Source of the DNA: JAWXUE01 sp044432865
Lineage (GTDB): Bacteria > Bacillota_I > Bacilli_A > Acholeplasmatales > Anaeroplasmataceae
Reading direction: 5' to 3'
Assembly (NCBI GenBank): GCA_044432865.1
Contig: JAWXUF010000008.1
Span: 1-39,153 of the forward strand
DNA length: 39,153 nt
Part shown: positions 13,844 through 23,133 of the stretch, piece by piece
Layout: each line of letters opens with the position of its first letter
How positions within the stretch are numbered: the first letter of the stretch is position 1
The notes under the pieces: model-generated
Seen by the model: only the letters and a program-made list of their open reading frames with translations
The model's database searches: none
Told to the model about the DNA's origin: nothing
Program-made: the position numbers and the translations under genes

Positions 13844-14950
13844 ATGAAAAATCATATTTTAAAAAGTTTATTAACAGCAATAATTACATTACTTATTGTG
13901 ATAACTTTAAACTTTTTCTTACCAAGGATGATTTTTAGTGATCCTGCTGCACCTTATTTAATTGGTATACCTGAAGATGAAGTATTACTTATTGAACAAA
14001 TAAGAGAAGCTTATGGTTTTAACGATTCGATCTTTGTTCAATTTGGTATTTATTTGAAAAATGTTTTTACATTGAATTTTGGTAATTCATATATTTATAA
14101 AGAACCAGTATTTAATGTTATGTTTTCAAGAATGCCTTGGAGTATTTTTCTAAATTTAACTGTATTATTAATTTCTGTATTTAGTGGAATAATTTTCGGA
14201 TCAAAGGCAGCTAAGAATAGAGGTAGAAAAACTGATAGATTTCTATTAAAATCAAATTCTATTTTAGCGTCTATTCCTACTTTTTGGCTAGCTTTAATAA
14301 GTGTTATTATATTTTCATTTGTTATTACTATATTCCCATATAGCGGTGCTATGTCTCCGGGGTATAGTTTGAATTTTTATAGTACTGTCTTTGTCATTTC
14401 ATATGTTGTGATTTGTGCTGTACTTATTTCAATTGCAATTTTATTAAAGAAGAAATGGATGATTTTTATCGTACCATTTTTAGCAATATATGTTTCGCTT
14501 TCGTTATCTATTCCTATGGATGATATAATGGATGTTTTATATCACAGTGTATTACCGATAGGAGTAGTTGCAATCGGTGGAATATTTGGTTATGCATTTA
14601 ACATTAGAAATTATATGTTGAATGTTGTAAATGAAGATTATATTCTTACTGCTCAAGCCAAAGGATTACCTAATAATGTAATATTATATAGACATACTTT
14701 TAAGAATGCTATGTTGCCTTTAGTTACAGGATTAGGTGTAAGTTTTGTTGGATTGTTTGGTGGTAGTGTATTAATAGAACAAATATTTAGTTGGCCTGGT
14801 ATGGGTCAATTAATGCTTGAGGCAAATAACATGGGTGATTTTCAGTTAGCGCAAGCTATATTGTTATTCTTTTCAATATTGACAATCTTAGCGAATTTAA
14901 TAACAGATTTGATTTACCATAAACTTGATCCAAGGGTAAGTGTGAATTAA
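13844..14950 (+). CDS. ABC importer permease, OppB/DppB type
   Basis: The 368-residue membrane protein starts with an N-terminal helix and a signature close to the OppB N-terminus (LNFFLPRMIFSDPAAPY). It has further helices and a C-terminal EAA coupling loop around EDYILTAQAKGLP, which docks on the ATPase. The chain is longer than most OppB proteins (about 310); the extra length is an additional membrane region around residues 180-240. The Shine-Dalgarno is AAGAAGG. The stop is directly followed by the ATG of the next gene. Confidence 0.92.
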   Translation: MKNHILKSLLTAIITLLIVITLNFFLPRMIFSDPAAPYLIGIPEDEVLLIEQIREAYGFNDSIFVQFGIYLKNVFTLNFGNSYIYKEPVFNVMFSRMPWSIFLNLTVLLISVFSGIIFGSKAAKNRGRKTDRFLLKSNSILASIPTFWLALISVIIFSFVITIFPYSGAMSPGYSLNFYSTVFVISYVVICAVLISIAILLKKKWMIFIVPFLAIYVSLSLSIPMDDIMDVLYHSVLPIGVVAIGGIFGYAFNIRNYMLNVVNEDYILTAQAKGLPNNVILYRHTFKNAMLPLVTGLGVSFVGLFGGSVLIEQIFSWPGMGQLMLEANNMGDFQLAQAILLFFSILTILANLITDLIYHKLDPRVSVN

Positions 14951-16876
14951 ATGAATATATTAAATTTTCTTAAAAAAATATGGAATCATAAAAAAGGACG
15001 TAGAGGTATTATAATTATCTTTATTGTAGTTATATTAGTTACAATAGGACCGATGTTATCTCCACATGATGTATATGATTATAATGTTTCTAGTGGTTTA
15101 TTAAAACCGTCTATTAATCACTGGTTAGGTACTGACCAAAATGGAATTGATATTTTAACGCAAATTTTATATGGTGGTAGAATTTCTTTAATTATTGGTA
15201 TTGCTACAGGTATTTTAACTACTTTATTCGGAGCAATATTAGGCGTAGTTGCGGGATATTTCGGAAAGAAAGCATCAACAATTATACTTGGTGTTGTAAA
15301 TGTTTTAATGGTTATTCCTACACTACCATTAATGATGATATTAAATGATGTATCATCAAGTTATGTAATGATGATTTTTATATTTGTTGCATTTGGTTGG
15401 ACAGGTATAGCTCGTATGGTTAGAAGTGAAGTTTTAAAATTAAAAAATATGGAATATATAAAACAGGCTGAATTAAACGGAGCTAGTAAAAGTTATATTA
15501 TGATAAAACATATTTTACCTACTGTATCAAACCTTTTAATAATGAGTTGTGCTTTATCTTGTGCTGGATTCATGGTAGCAGAAGCTGGACTTTCATTTAT
15601 GGGGTTAGGTGATCCAACTAAAATTAGTTGGGGGAAAATGCTAGTTGCAGCACAAGCAAATGCTTATACGAATTCATTATGGGCATGGGTGTTAGCACCT
15701 GGTATTGCTTTAATAATAGTTGTTACAGGATTCATGCAAATAGGATATTCTTTAGAAGATATTTTAAATCCTAAAATGAAATTAGCAGAACAAAATTACA
15801 ATAAAACACTACTTGTTACTGATGAACAATTAGAAGAAGTTTATAAATGTATGGATTCTGAAAATGATGATAAAATTGAACATTCTAAAAGTGATGCTAA
15901 AAAGATATATGATATTAAAAATTTAAAAATATTATTTCATTCAAACGATCAATTTCTAAAAGCTGTTGAAGGAATTGATTTAGAAATTTATGAAAATGAA
16001 AGTATTGGTATTGTTGGGGAATCAGGATGTGGTAAAAGTGTTACTGCATTATCAATGATGAAGTTACTAAAGTTTGGTTCTTTCGTAAATGCGGATAAAA
16101 TGGAATTTATGTCTAGTGATGGTTTAGTTGATATTAATAAATTAGATAATAAAGATTTAAATAAAATAAGAGGTGATGAAATATCAATGGTATTTCAAGA
16201 TCCTAACACTAGTTTGAATCCTGTATTAACTGTAGGAGAACAAATTGCTGAAATGTTTATTTACCATAAGTCTATGGATAAAGAAGCTGCAAAACTTGAA
16301 GCAATTGAGTTATTGAAACAAGTTGGTATTCCTGACCCAGAAAAGAGATTTGACCAATTTCCTCATCAATTTTCTGGTGGTCAAAAACAAAGGATTTTAA
16401 TTGCAATAGCTGTATCATTAAAACCGAAATTGATTATTGCTGATGAACCAACAACAGCTCTTGATGTAACTGTAGCTAAACAAGTTTTAGATTTAATTAA
16501 AGAAAAACAAAAAGAAAATAATTCATCTTTATTATTAATAACACATGATTTAGGTATTGTTAAAAACTATACTGACCGTATTTATGTTATGTATTGTGGT
16601 AAAATTGTTGAATCTGGTCCAACAAAAGAAGTTTTAGAAAATCCTAAACATTCTTATACTAAAGCATTGCTATCTACAATTCCTACAATGAATAAAAAAG
16701 TAGATAAATTTGTACAAATTCCAAATACAGTACCATCTCCAATGAATAAACCAACTGGTTGTTATTTTTCTAATAGATGTAGTTTCTGTAACCCTGATAT
16801 TTGTACGAAGAGTATGCCGGAAATAACTACTGAAGATGGTAGAACTGTAAGATGCCATCGTTTTGTTAAGAGGTAA
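14951..16876 (+). CDS. Fused OppC-type permease and OppD-type ATPase
   Basis: One 641-residue frame contains two subunits. Residues 1-275 are an OppC/DppC permease: an N-terminal helix, the HWLGTDQNGIDIL motif and an EAA loop at about 169-190 (MEYIKQAELNGASK). After an acidic linker (about 280-318), residues 320-641 are an OppD/DppD ATPase with Walker A GESGCGKS (356-363), signature FSGGQKQR, Walker B LIIADEPTTALD and the C-terminal oligopeptide extension CYFSNRCSFCNPDIC, whose Cys cluster may hold an iron-sulfur centre. Such permease-ATPase fusions are known in Firmicutes annotation but are a minority. The start codon follows directly on the OppB stop. Confidence 0.93.
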   Translation: MNILNFLKKIWNHKKGRRGIIIIFIVVILVTIGPMLSPHDVYDYNVSSGLLKPSINHWLGTDQNGIDILTQILYGGRISLIIGIATGILTTLFGAILGVVAGYFGKKASTIILGVVNVLMVIPTLPLMMILNDVSSSYVMMIFIFVAFGWTGIARMVRSEVLKLKNMEYIKQAELNGASKSYIMIKHILPTVSNLLIMSCALSCAGFMVAEAGLSFMGLGDPTKISWGKMLVAAQANAYTNSLWAWVLAPGIALIIVVTGFMQIGYSLEDILNPKMKLAEQNYNKTLLVTDEQLEEVYKCMDSENDDKIEHSKSDAKKIYDIKNLKILFHSNDQFLKAVEGIDLEIYENESIGIVGESGCGKSVTALSMMKLLKFGSFVNADKMEFMSSDGLVDINKLDNKDLNKIRGDEISMVFQDPNTSLNPVLTVGEQIAEMFIYHKSMDKEAAKLEAIELLKQVGIPDPEKRFDQFPHQFSGGQKQRILIAIAVSLKPKLIIADEPTTALDVTVAKQVLDLIKEKQKENNSSLLLITHDLGIVKNYTDRIYVMYCGKIVESGPTKEVLENPKHSYTKALLSTIPTMNKKVDKFVQIPNTVPSPMNKPTGCYFSNRCSFCNPDICTKSMPEITTEDGRTVRCHRFVKR

Positions 16877-16879
16877 TAT

Positions 16880-17656
16880 ATGAAAAATACTGTATGTAAA
16901 ATAGAAAATTTAACTATTAGTTACAAAATTAAAACAGGTTTGTTTAAGACATCCTCTTTTAAGGCTGTAAATAATGTCTCATTGAATATTGAAGAAAATG
17001 ATATCTTTGGAATTGTTGGGGAATCTGGATGTGGTAAATCAACATTGTGTAATGCTATATTAGGATTTCTTCCAATTGATGAAGGTGAAATATCAATATT
17101 CGGTAATGATTTATTATTTGATAAAGAATCTTTAAAGAAGTATCGTGAAGATGTTGATGTTATTTTTCAAAATCCTTTTAATTCATTAAATCCTAGATTT
17201 TTAGTTTCTCAAATAATATCTGAACCACTTAGAATAAAAGGTGAGAAGGATGAAGAAGTTATAAATAAAAAAATTCTTGATGTAATAAGTAATGTTGGAT
17301 TGACTGAACATGATTTAAATAGATATATATTTGAATTTTCTGGTGGTCAAAGACAAAGGATTGCAATTGCTAGATCATTAATTACAAATCCTAAGTTTGT
17401 TATATTAGATGAACCTACAAGTGCACTTGATGTTTCTATTCAATCTCAAATTTGTAATCTACTAATTGAGTTAAAAACGAAAATGAATTTAACTTACCTT
17501 TTTGTATCTCATAATCTACCTCTTATTTATCAATTAACAAATAAAGTAGCAGTTATGTATAATGGTGAATTTGTTGAAGTTGGTACTACAGAAGAAGTGT
17601 TTAAGAATCCACAACATGAATATACAAAAGAATTAGTTGCATCAATATTAGATTAA
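16880..17656 (+). CDS. ABC importer ATPase, OppF type (short)
   Basis: The 258-residue ATPase has Walker A GESGCGKS (48-55), Q-loop VIFQNPFNSLNPR, signature FSGGQRQRIAIA, Walker B FVILDEPTSALD and the switch His (LFVSHNL). The C-terminal oligopeptide extension with Cys, normal in OppF of about 310-330 residues, is missing; the chain ends shortly after the ATPase core. It pairs with the OppD half of the preceding fusion and lies 3 nt after its stop. It is the last gene of the importer operon. No terminator was recognised before the next promoter. Confidence 0.92.
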   Translation: MKNTVCKIENLTISYKIKTGLFKTSSFKAVNNVSLNIEENDIFGIVGESGCGKSTLCNAILGFLPIDEGEISIFGNDLLFDKESLKKYREDVDVIFQNPFNSLNPRFLVSQIISEPLRIKGEKDEEVINKKILDVISNVGLTEHDLNRYIFEFSGGQRQRIAIARSLITNPKFVILDEPTSALDVSIQSQICNLLIELKTKMNLTYLFVSHNLPLIYQLTNKVAVMYNGEFVEVGTTEEVFKNPQHEYTKELVASILD

Positions 17657-17688
17657 CTATAATAAGTACTATTATTTTTGTTGTAATA

Positions 17689-17697
17689 TGATATAAT
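17689..17697 (+). promoter_or_regulatory. Extended -10 promoter of the sugar kinase gene
   Basis: TG-A-TATAAT is a consensus extended -10; no good -35 is present at the expected distance, as is common for extended -10 promoters. The transcript would carry a leader of about 30 nt with the Shine-Dalgarno AAGGAG. Confidence 0.6.
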
Positions 17698-17731
17698 GTA
17701 TCTAACATTTAAGTAATAAGGAGAATTAATT

Positions 17732-18751
17732 ATGGAAAAAATTGTTACATTTGGTGAAATTATGATGAGATTATCAACGCAAAATTATGCTACGATTCAT
17801 CAATCAAGAACGTATGATGCTAAATATGGTGGTGGAGAAGCAAATGTTGCTGTTGCATTATCTCATATGGGTCATGATACATATTTCTTATCTAAATTAC
17901 CTCCACATCAATTAGGTGATGGTGCAATTAAGCATTTAAGAAGTCACGGAGTTAATACAGATTATATAGCTCGTGGATCAACTACATTAGGTATCTACTT
18001 TTTAGAAAGTGGATTTGGTGGTAGACCAAGTAAAGTAATTTATAACCGTAAACATAGTGCAGTTACTAGAATTAAAAAAGAAGAATTTAACTTTGATGAA
18101 ATTTTCAAAGATGCTACATGGTTCCATATTAGCGGAATTACTTTAGCTTTAAGTCCAAGTACTTTTGAAGTTGCTGTTGAAGCAATGAAGTATGCTAAAA
18201 AACATGGAGTTACTGTAAGTTTTGACTTTAATTACAGAGCTACTTTATGGGATTTAGATACTGCAATTCCTGCGTATAGAGCAGTATTGCAATATATCGA
18301 TGTATGTTTTGGTAGTTTCTTTGATATTAATACTATTGCTGGGATTGAAATTGATAAAAAATTAGAAAATGCTACTATGCATGAAAAAAGAGCTGCTGTA
18401 TTTAAAAAATTCCAAGAAAAATATGATGTTAAATATTTATTCGGAACTGATAGAATTGTATATACAGCAAATGAAAACTCATTAGCTGGATATTACTACT
18501 GTAAATCTTCATTTGATTTAACTGAACCAATTAGATTCAATATTTTTGATCGTATTGGTGGTGGTGATGCATTCGCTGCTGGGGTAATTCATGGTTTATT
18601 AAAAGATTATAAAAATGCTAAATATGCTGTTGAATTTGGATTAAATACTAGTGTTTTAAAACATACTATTTATGGTGATGCATTCGTTTTATCTGTAGAA
18701 GATATTGAAGAATTTATGAAATCAAACGGTACTGCAGAAGTTAGAAGATAA
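17732..18751 (+). CDS. PfkB-family sugar kinase, 2-keto-3-deoxygluconate kinase-like
   Basis: The 339-residue protein has the PfkB fold: N-terminal TFGEIMMRLS, the substrate-side YGGGEANVAVALSHMG, and the catalytic anion-hole motif DRIGGGDAFAAG with the base Asp, near residue 273-284. The closing LKHTIYGDAF matches KDG kinases more than ribokinases or fructokinases. It would phosphorylate KDG with ATP, feeding KDPG aldolase in the Entner-Doudoroff or uronate pathways, but no pathway partner is adjacent. It is monocistronic, with its own promoter and terminator. The sugar specificity is likely but not certain. Confidence 0.82.
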   Translation: MEKIVTFGEIMMRLSTQNYATIHQSRTYDAKYGGGEANVAVALSHMGHDTYFLSKLPPHQLGDGAIKHLRSHGVNTDYIARGSTTLGIYFLESGFGGRPSKVIYNRKHSAVTRIKKEEFNFDEIFKDATWFHISGITLALSPSTFEVAVEAMKYAKKHGVTVSFDFNYRATLWDLDTAIPAYRAVLQYIDVCFGSFFDINTIAGIEIDKKLENATMHEKRAAVFKKFQEKYDVKYLFGTDRIVYTANENSLAGYYYCKSSFDLTEPIRFNIFDRIGGGDAFAAGVIHGLLKDYKNAKYAVEFGLNTSVLKHTIYGDAFVLSVEDIEEFMKSNGTAEVRR

Positions 18752-18758
18752 TTTTTAG

Positions 18759-18790
18759 AAAGATGAACATTTTTATGTTTGTCTTTTTTT
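18759..18790 (+). terminator. Terminator after the sugar kinase gene
   Basis: An 11-bp stem AAAGATGAACA / TGTTTGTCTTT with two G-U pairs, a 6-nt loop and a T run. Confidence 0.7.
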
Positions 18791-18833
18791 ATTTTATTTA
18801 AAAAATTACCAAAAATAAAAAAGTGTCAATTTC

Positions 18834-18885
18834 TTGAAACAAATGTCGTATTATGGTAAAATAAAAATGTTGCTACAATTGTAGC
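18834..18885 (+). promoter_or_regulatory. Promoter of the activase operon with 14-bp palindrome
   Basis: The -35 TTGAAA (18834-18839), a 17-nt spacer and -10 TAAAAT (18857-18862) are followed by the perfect palindrome GCTACAATTGTAGC (18872-18885) at the expected transcription start. It could be a repressor site or form a small 5' hairpin. It differs from all other operators in the window. Confidence 0.65.
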
Positions 18886-18925
18886 TTACTGTTAATTAAA
18901 ATGAATATAAAGAAGAGGTATTTTT

Positions 18926-21835
18926 ATGATTAGAATCGGGCTAGACGTTGGGTCTACAACAATTAAATGTGTTGTTGTAGATAAAGATAATAAAATTTTA
19001 TTTAGTGATTACCAAAGACATTTTGCGCAAATCGCAGAGAAAATTAAAGAGTTTTTTAGTGTTATTACTGAAAAATTTTCTAATGAAAAAGAAATATCTA
19101 TTAGAATAAGTGGATCTGCTGGTATGGGTCTTGCAAATGAATTAGGTATTCCATTCGTACAAGAAGTTTATGCGACAAGATTAGCTGTTAAAACTTTATT
19201 ACCTGAAACTGATACAGTTATCGAGTTAGGTGGAGAAGATGCTAAGATTTTATTCGTATCTAATACAATGGAAGTTAGAATGAACGGTACTTGTGCTGGT
19301 GGTACAGGAGCGTTTATCGATCAAATGTCTACTTTATTAAAAGCTACACCTACTGAAATGAATGAACTAGCAAAAGATTGTCAAAAAATGTATACTATCG
19401 CATCTAGATGTGGTGTATTTGCTAAGTCTGATATTCAACCATTATTAAACCAAGGAGCGAGAAAAGAAGATATTTCTGCTTCTGTTTTTGCTGCGGTTGT
19501 TAACCAAACAATTGGTGGATTATCTCAAGGTAGAAAAATTGAAGGTAATGTTGTTTATTTAGGTGGTCCTTTAACTTTCTTCTCTGAATTAAGAAATGAA
19601 TTTGATAAAGCATTAGAACTAAAAGGTACTTTACCTGAAGATTCTTTATATTATGTATCTTATGGTACAGCTATTGCTTTAGAAGATAAAACATTTAATG
19701 TAGAAGAATTACGTAATTCTTTAAATAACTATAAAGCATCTGGTGAATACCAAAGTTGTCCTGCTTTATTTAATAATGAAGAAGAATACAATGAGTTTGC
19801 TCAAAGACATAAAATTGAAGAAGGTATTGAATTATCTCCTTTAAAAGGTAAAGCATATATTGGTATTGATGCTGGATCAACAACATTAAAAGGTGTTGTA
19901 ATCGGTGAAGATGAAAAAATCGCTCACTATAAATACATTTCTAATGGTGGAAATCCTGTTTCTTTAGTTAAAGAATTTTTAACAGAAGTATATGAAAAAT
20001 TCCCTGATATTGTAATTGGTGGTTTTGGTACTACTGGTTATGGTGAAACTATTATTAAAAATGCATTCCAAGCTGATAGAGGTATTGTAGAAACTTTAGC
20101 TCACTTTACAGCTGCGAAAAAATATAATAAAAATGTTGATTTCATTATCGATATTGGTGGACAAGATATTAAATGTTTTAAAATTAGAAATGGTGCAATT
20201 GATAATATTTTCTTAAATGAAGCATGTTCATCAGGATGTGGATCATTCCTTCAAACTTTTGCTGCTGCATTAGGTGAGGATATTGAAGTATTCTCTAAAA
20301 AAGGTTTATTTGCAAAAAGACCTGTTGAATTAGGTTCAAGATGTACAGTATTTATGAATTCATCTGTTAAACAAGCACAAAAAGATGGTGCATCAATTGA
20401 TAATATATCAGCTGGTTTATCTATTTCTGTAGTAAAAAATGCATTATACAAAGTTGTACGTATTACAAATCCATCTGAAGTTGGAGAGAATATTGTAGTA
20501 CAAGGTGGTACATTCTTAAATAATGCTGTTTTAAGAGCATTTGAAATGGAAATGAATCTAAAAGTTACTAGACCTAATATTGCTGGATTAATGGGTGCAT
20601 TTGGTGCAGCGTTATATACAAAAGAAAATCCAAAAAGAGAATTAAGTAAAATTCTTACTAAAGAACAATTAGAAAACTTTAAACATGATGTTAAAGCAGT
20701 AAACTGTGGTTTATGTACTAATAAATGTAAGTTAACAGTTAATACTTTTGAAGGTGGAAGAAAATTCATCGGTGGTAATAGATGTGAACGACCTTTAAAA
20801 AATGGTAAATCTGATGAAAGTTATAATATGTTCAATGTAAAAAGAGAATTACTTGCTGAATATTCAGATTATGCTGGTACAAGAGAAACTATTGGTGTTC
20901 CAATGGTTCTGAATATGTATGAAATGTTACCATTTTGGCATAAATTCTTTAAAGAATTAGGATTTGGATTAAAAATAACTCAAGAATCAACGAGAGATAC
21001 TTTCTTAAGAGGTCAAACTTCAATTCCTTCGGATACAGTTTGTTATCCTGCTAAATTAGTTCATGGACATATTGAAGATTTAAAAAATATGGATATAGAT
21101 GCTATTTTCTATCCATGTCAAAGTTATAACTTTAAAGAGAAAGTTTCTGATAACTGCTATAACTGTCCTGTTGTTGCATATTATCCAGAAGTTATTGAAG
21201 CTAATGTTGATTTAAATAAACTAATTATTAAAGATCACCTTGGTGTTCATAAAGAAAAATATTTCCCACAAAAAATTCATGAAATTTTATCTAAATATTT
21301 CAAAGATTTAAATGTTAAACAAATTACTAAAGCATCTAAATTAGCATTTGCAGAGTATGAAACTTTCATGGCTAAAATTAGAAACAAAGGTAAAGAATTC
21401 TTAGCAATTGCTAAAGAAAAAAATATGCCAATCATTGTATTAGCAGGAAGACCTTATCATTTAGATGGTGAAGTTAACCATGGTGTTGATCAATTAATTT
21501 GTGATAGTGGTGCTGTATTAATTACAGAAGATGCAATTTCTGATTTAAATAAAAGAAAATTAAATATCGAAATTTTAAATCAATGGACATACCACTCAAG
21601 ATTATATGAAGCAGCACAATATATTGCTGATAGTAATGATAATAAAATCAATTTAGTACAATTAGTTTCGTTTGGTTGTGGTATTGATGCTGTAACAACG
21701 GATGCTGTACGTAGTATCCTTGAAGCAGAAGGTAAAATTTATACTCAATTAAAAATTGATGAAATTACAAACTTAGGTGCAATCAAAATAAGACTAAGAA
21801 GTTTATTTGCTGCAACTGGAATGGAGAACAACTAA
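18926..21835 (+). CDS. 2-hydroxyacyl-CoA dehydratase-type activase (tandem ASKHA domains plus DUF2229)
   Basis: The 969-residue protein holds two acetate/sugar kinase-Hsp70-actin fold activase domains. The first (1-255) has GLDVGSTTIKC, NGTCAGGTGAF (Cys123) and SRCGVF (Cys162); the second (310-565) has GIDAGSTTLKG, EACSSGCGSF (Cys434/Cys438) and GSRCTVF (Cys473). In HgdC-type activases such Cys pairs hold a 4Fe-4S cluster at a dimer interface, and ATP hydrolysis drives a low-potential electron into a dehydratase. From about residue 600 a Cys-rich segment (NCGLCTNKCK, GNRCERP) and a DUF2229-like region follow. The substrate is unknown. The downstream gene overlaps by one base and encodes the dehydratase-like partner. 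Confidence 0.88.
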   Translation: MIRIGLDVGSTTIKCVVVDKDNKILFSDYQRHFAQIAEKIKEFFSVITEKFSNEKEISIRISGSAGMGLANELGIPFVQEVYATRLAVKTLLPETDTVIELGGEDAKILFVSNTMEVRMNGTCAGGTGAFIDQMSTLLKATPTEMNELAKDCQKMYTIASRCGVFAKSDIQPLLNQGARKEDISASVFAAVVNQTIGGLSQGRKIEGNVVYLGGPLTFFSELRNEFDKALELKGTLPEDSLYYVSYGTAIALEDKTFNVEELRNSLNNYKASGEYQSCPALFNNEEEYNEFAQRHKIEEGIELSPLKGKAYIGIDAGSTTLKGVVIGEDEKIAHYKYISNGGNPVSLVKEFLTEVYEKFPDIVIGGFGTTGYGETIIKNAFQADRGIVETLAHFTAAKKYNKNVDFIIDIGGQDIKCFKIRNGAIDNIFLNEACSSGCGSFLQTFAAALGEDIEVFSKKGLFAKRPVELGSRCTVFMNSSVKQAQKDGASIDNISAGLSISVVKNALYKVVRITNPSEVGENIVVQGGTFLNNAVLRAFEMEMNLKVTRPNIAGLMGAFGAALYTKENPKRELSKILTKEQLENFKHDVKAVNCGLCTNKCKLTVNTFEGGRKFIGGNRCERPLKNGKSDESYNMFNVKRELLAEYSDYAGTRETIGVPMVLNMYEMLPFWHKFFKELGFGLKITQESTRDTFLRGQTSIPSDTVCYPAKLVHGHIEDLKNMDIDAIFYPCQSYNFKEKVSDNCYNCPVVAYYPEVIEANVDLNKLIIKDHLGVHKEKYFPQKIHEILSKYFKDLNVKQITKASKLAFAEYETFMAKIRNKGKEFLAIAKEKNMPIIVLAGRPYHLDGEVNHGVDQLICDSGAVLITEDAISDLNKRKLNIEILNQWTYHSRLYEAAQYIADSNDNKINLVQLVSFGCGIDAVTTDAVRSILEAEGKIYTQLKIDEITNLGAIKIRLRSLFAATGMENN

Positions 21836-23079
21836 TGAAATTTATTGAATTTACAGAAGAAATGAAAAAAACTCATAAGATTTTAATTCCTAATATGTTA
21901 GATATTCATTTCAGAATATTAGAAAAAATATTAACTTCTTATGGGTATGATGTAGAGTTATTAACTAATACAGATTCAAGTGTTATCGAAGAAGGGTTAA
22001 AATACATTCATAATGATATGTGTTACCCTGCTTTATTAACTGCTGGACAAATGATTGCTGCTTTAAAAAGTGGAAAATATGATTTAAGTAAAGTTGCTTT
22101 AATCATGTCTCAAACAGGTGGAGGATGTAGAGCATCTAATTATATTCACCTTATTAGAAAAGCTTTAATAAACATGGGATATGATGATGTACCTGTTATT
22201 TCATTTAGTACATCAAGCATGGAGAAACATAGTGGATTCAAAATTGACTTATCTATTATGAGAAGACTTATTGCTGCCTTTGTATATGGTGATTTATTAA
22301 TGTTATTAAGCAATCAATTAAGACCTTATGAAAATACAAAAGGTGAAACTGATACATTAGTTTCAAAATGGATTGATGATGTTGCTACAATGTTTGAAAA
22401 TGATAAAGGGTATACACCTAAAGATTTAAAGAAACATTTACCAACAATAGTAAAAGAATTCTCTGAAGTTCCAATTACTAAAGTACCAAAAGTAAAAGTT
22501 GGTATCGTAGGAGAGATTTATGTTAAATATGCTCCTTTAGCTAATAATGATTTAGAAAAATTCTTAGCAACTCAAGATTGTGAAGTAATGGTTCCTGGTG
22601 TACTAGGATTTGCTTTATATTGTATTGACGTTGGTGTAGTGGATCACGCTTTATATGGTGGTACATTCGGAGAAAAATTTAAATCAAAATTTGCTTATAA
22701 TTATTTAGAAAAATTTGAAACAATTTTCTTAGATTCTCTAAAAGGTTCTAAGTTTACAATTCCATCTCCTTTTAAACATTTAAAAGAATTAGTAGAACCA
22801 GTTATTGGTCATGGATGTAAAATGGGTGAAGGTTGGTTCTTAACAGCTGAAATAATGGAATTATGTGAGCATGGTTACGAAAATGTAATTTGTACACAAC
22901 CATTCGGATGTTTGCCTAACCACATCGTAGGAAAAGGTATGATTAGAAAGTTAGTTGGACTTAATCCAAAAGCTAATATTGTACCAATTGATTATGACCC
23001 AGGTGCTACAAAAGTAAACCAAGAAAATAGAATTAAATTAATGTTAGCAGTAGCTAAAGAAAATATGGAGAACGCATAA
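21835..23079 (+). CDS. 2-hydroxyacyl-CoA dehydratase-like partner subunit
   Basis: The 414-residue protein starts at the ATG that overlaps the TAA of the activase gene (TAATG), so translation is coupled. It carries motifs of the HgdB/FldB-like family associated with these activases: YIHNDMCYPALLTAGQ, MSQTGGGCRASNY, and ICTQPFGCLPNHIVGKG, with conserved Cys that could ligate an iron-sulfur cluster. In many Firmicutes the activase and this region occur as one polypeptide of about 1400 residues; here they are two genes. The reaction is unknown. The stop codon forms the loop of the terminator hairpin. Confidence 0.85.
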   Translation: MKFIEFTEEMKKTHKILIPNMLDIHFRILEKILTSYGYDVELLTNTDSSVIEEGLKYIHNDMCYPALLTAGQMIAALKSGKYDLSKVALIMSQTGGGCRASNYIHLIRKALINMGYDDVPVISFSTSSMEKHSGFKIDLSIMRRLIAAFVYGDLLMLLSNQLRPYENTKGETDTLVSKWIDDVATMFENDKGYTPKDLKKHLPTIVKEFSEVPITKVPKVKVGIVGEIYVKYAPLANNDLEKFLATQDCEVMVPGVLGFALYCIDVGVVDHALYGGTFGEKFKSKFAYNYLEKFETIFLDSLKGSKFTIPSPFKHLKELVEPVIGHGCKMGEGWFLTAEIMELCEHGYENVICTQPFGCLPNHIVGKGMIRKLVGLNPKANIVPIDYDPGATKVNQENRIKLMLAVAKENMENA

Positions 23080-23095
23080 TGCGTTCTTCTTTTTT
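23069..23095 (+). terminator. Terminator whose loop is the stop codon
   Basis: An 8-bp perfect stem AGAACGCA / TGCGTTCT encloses a 3-nt loop that is the TAA stop codon of the upstream gene, followed by a T run. Confidence 0.8.
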
Positions 23096-23131
23096 ATACA
23101 AAAAAATCTCCTAACTAAAGGAGATTTTTGT
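23095..23131 (-). terminator. Terminator of the MacB-type/two-component operon
   Basis: An 11-bp stem AAAAATCTCCT / AGGAGATTTTT with a 6-nt loop. On the minus strand it is followed by a T run, so it ends the histidine kinase gene; it may also back up the plus-strand terminator. Confidence 0.85.
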
Positions 23132-23133
23132 TT

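Noticed and set aside
20251..20769. 172-codon minus-strand frame inside the activase gene
   Set aside because: Lies wholly antisense within a well-supported coding region, with no Shine-Dalgarno.
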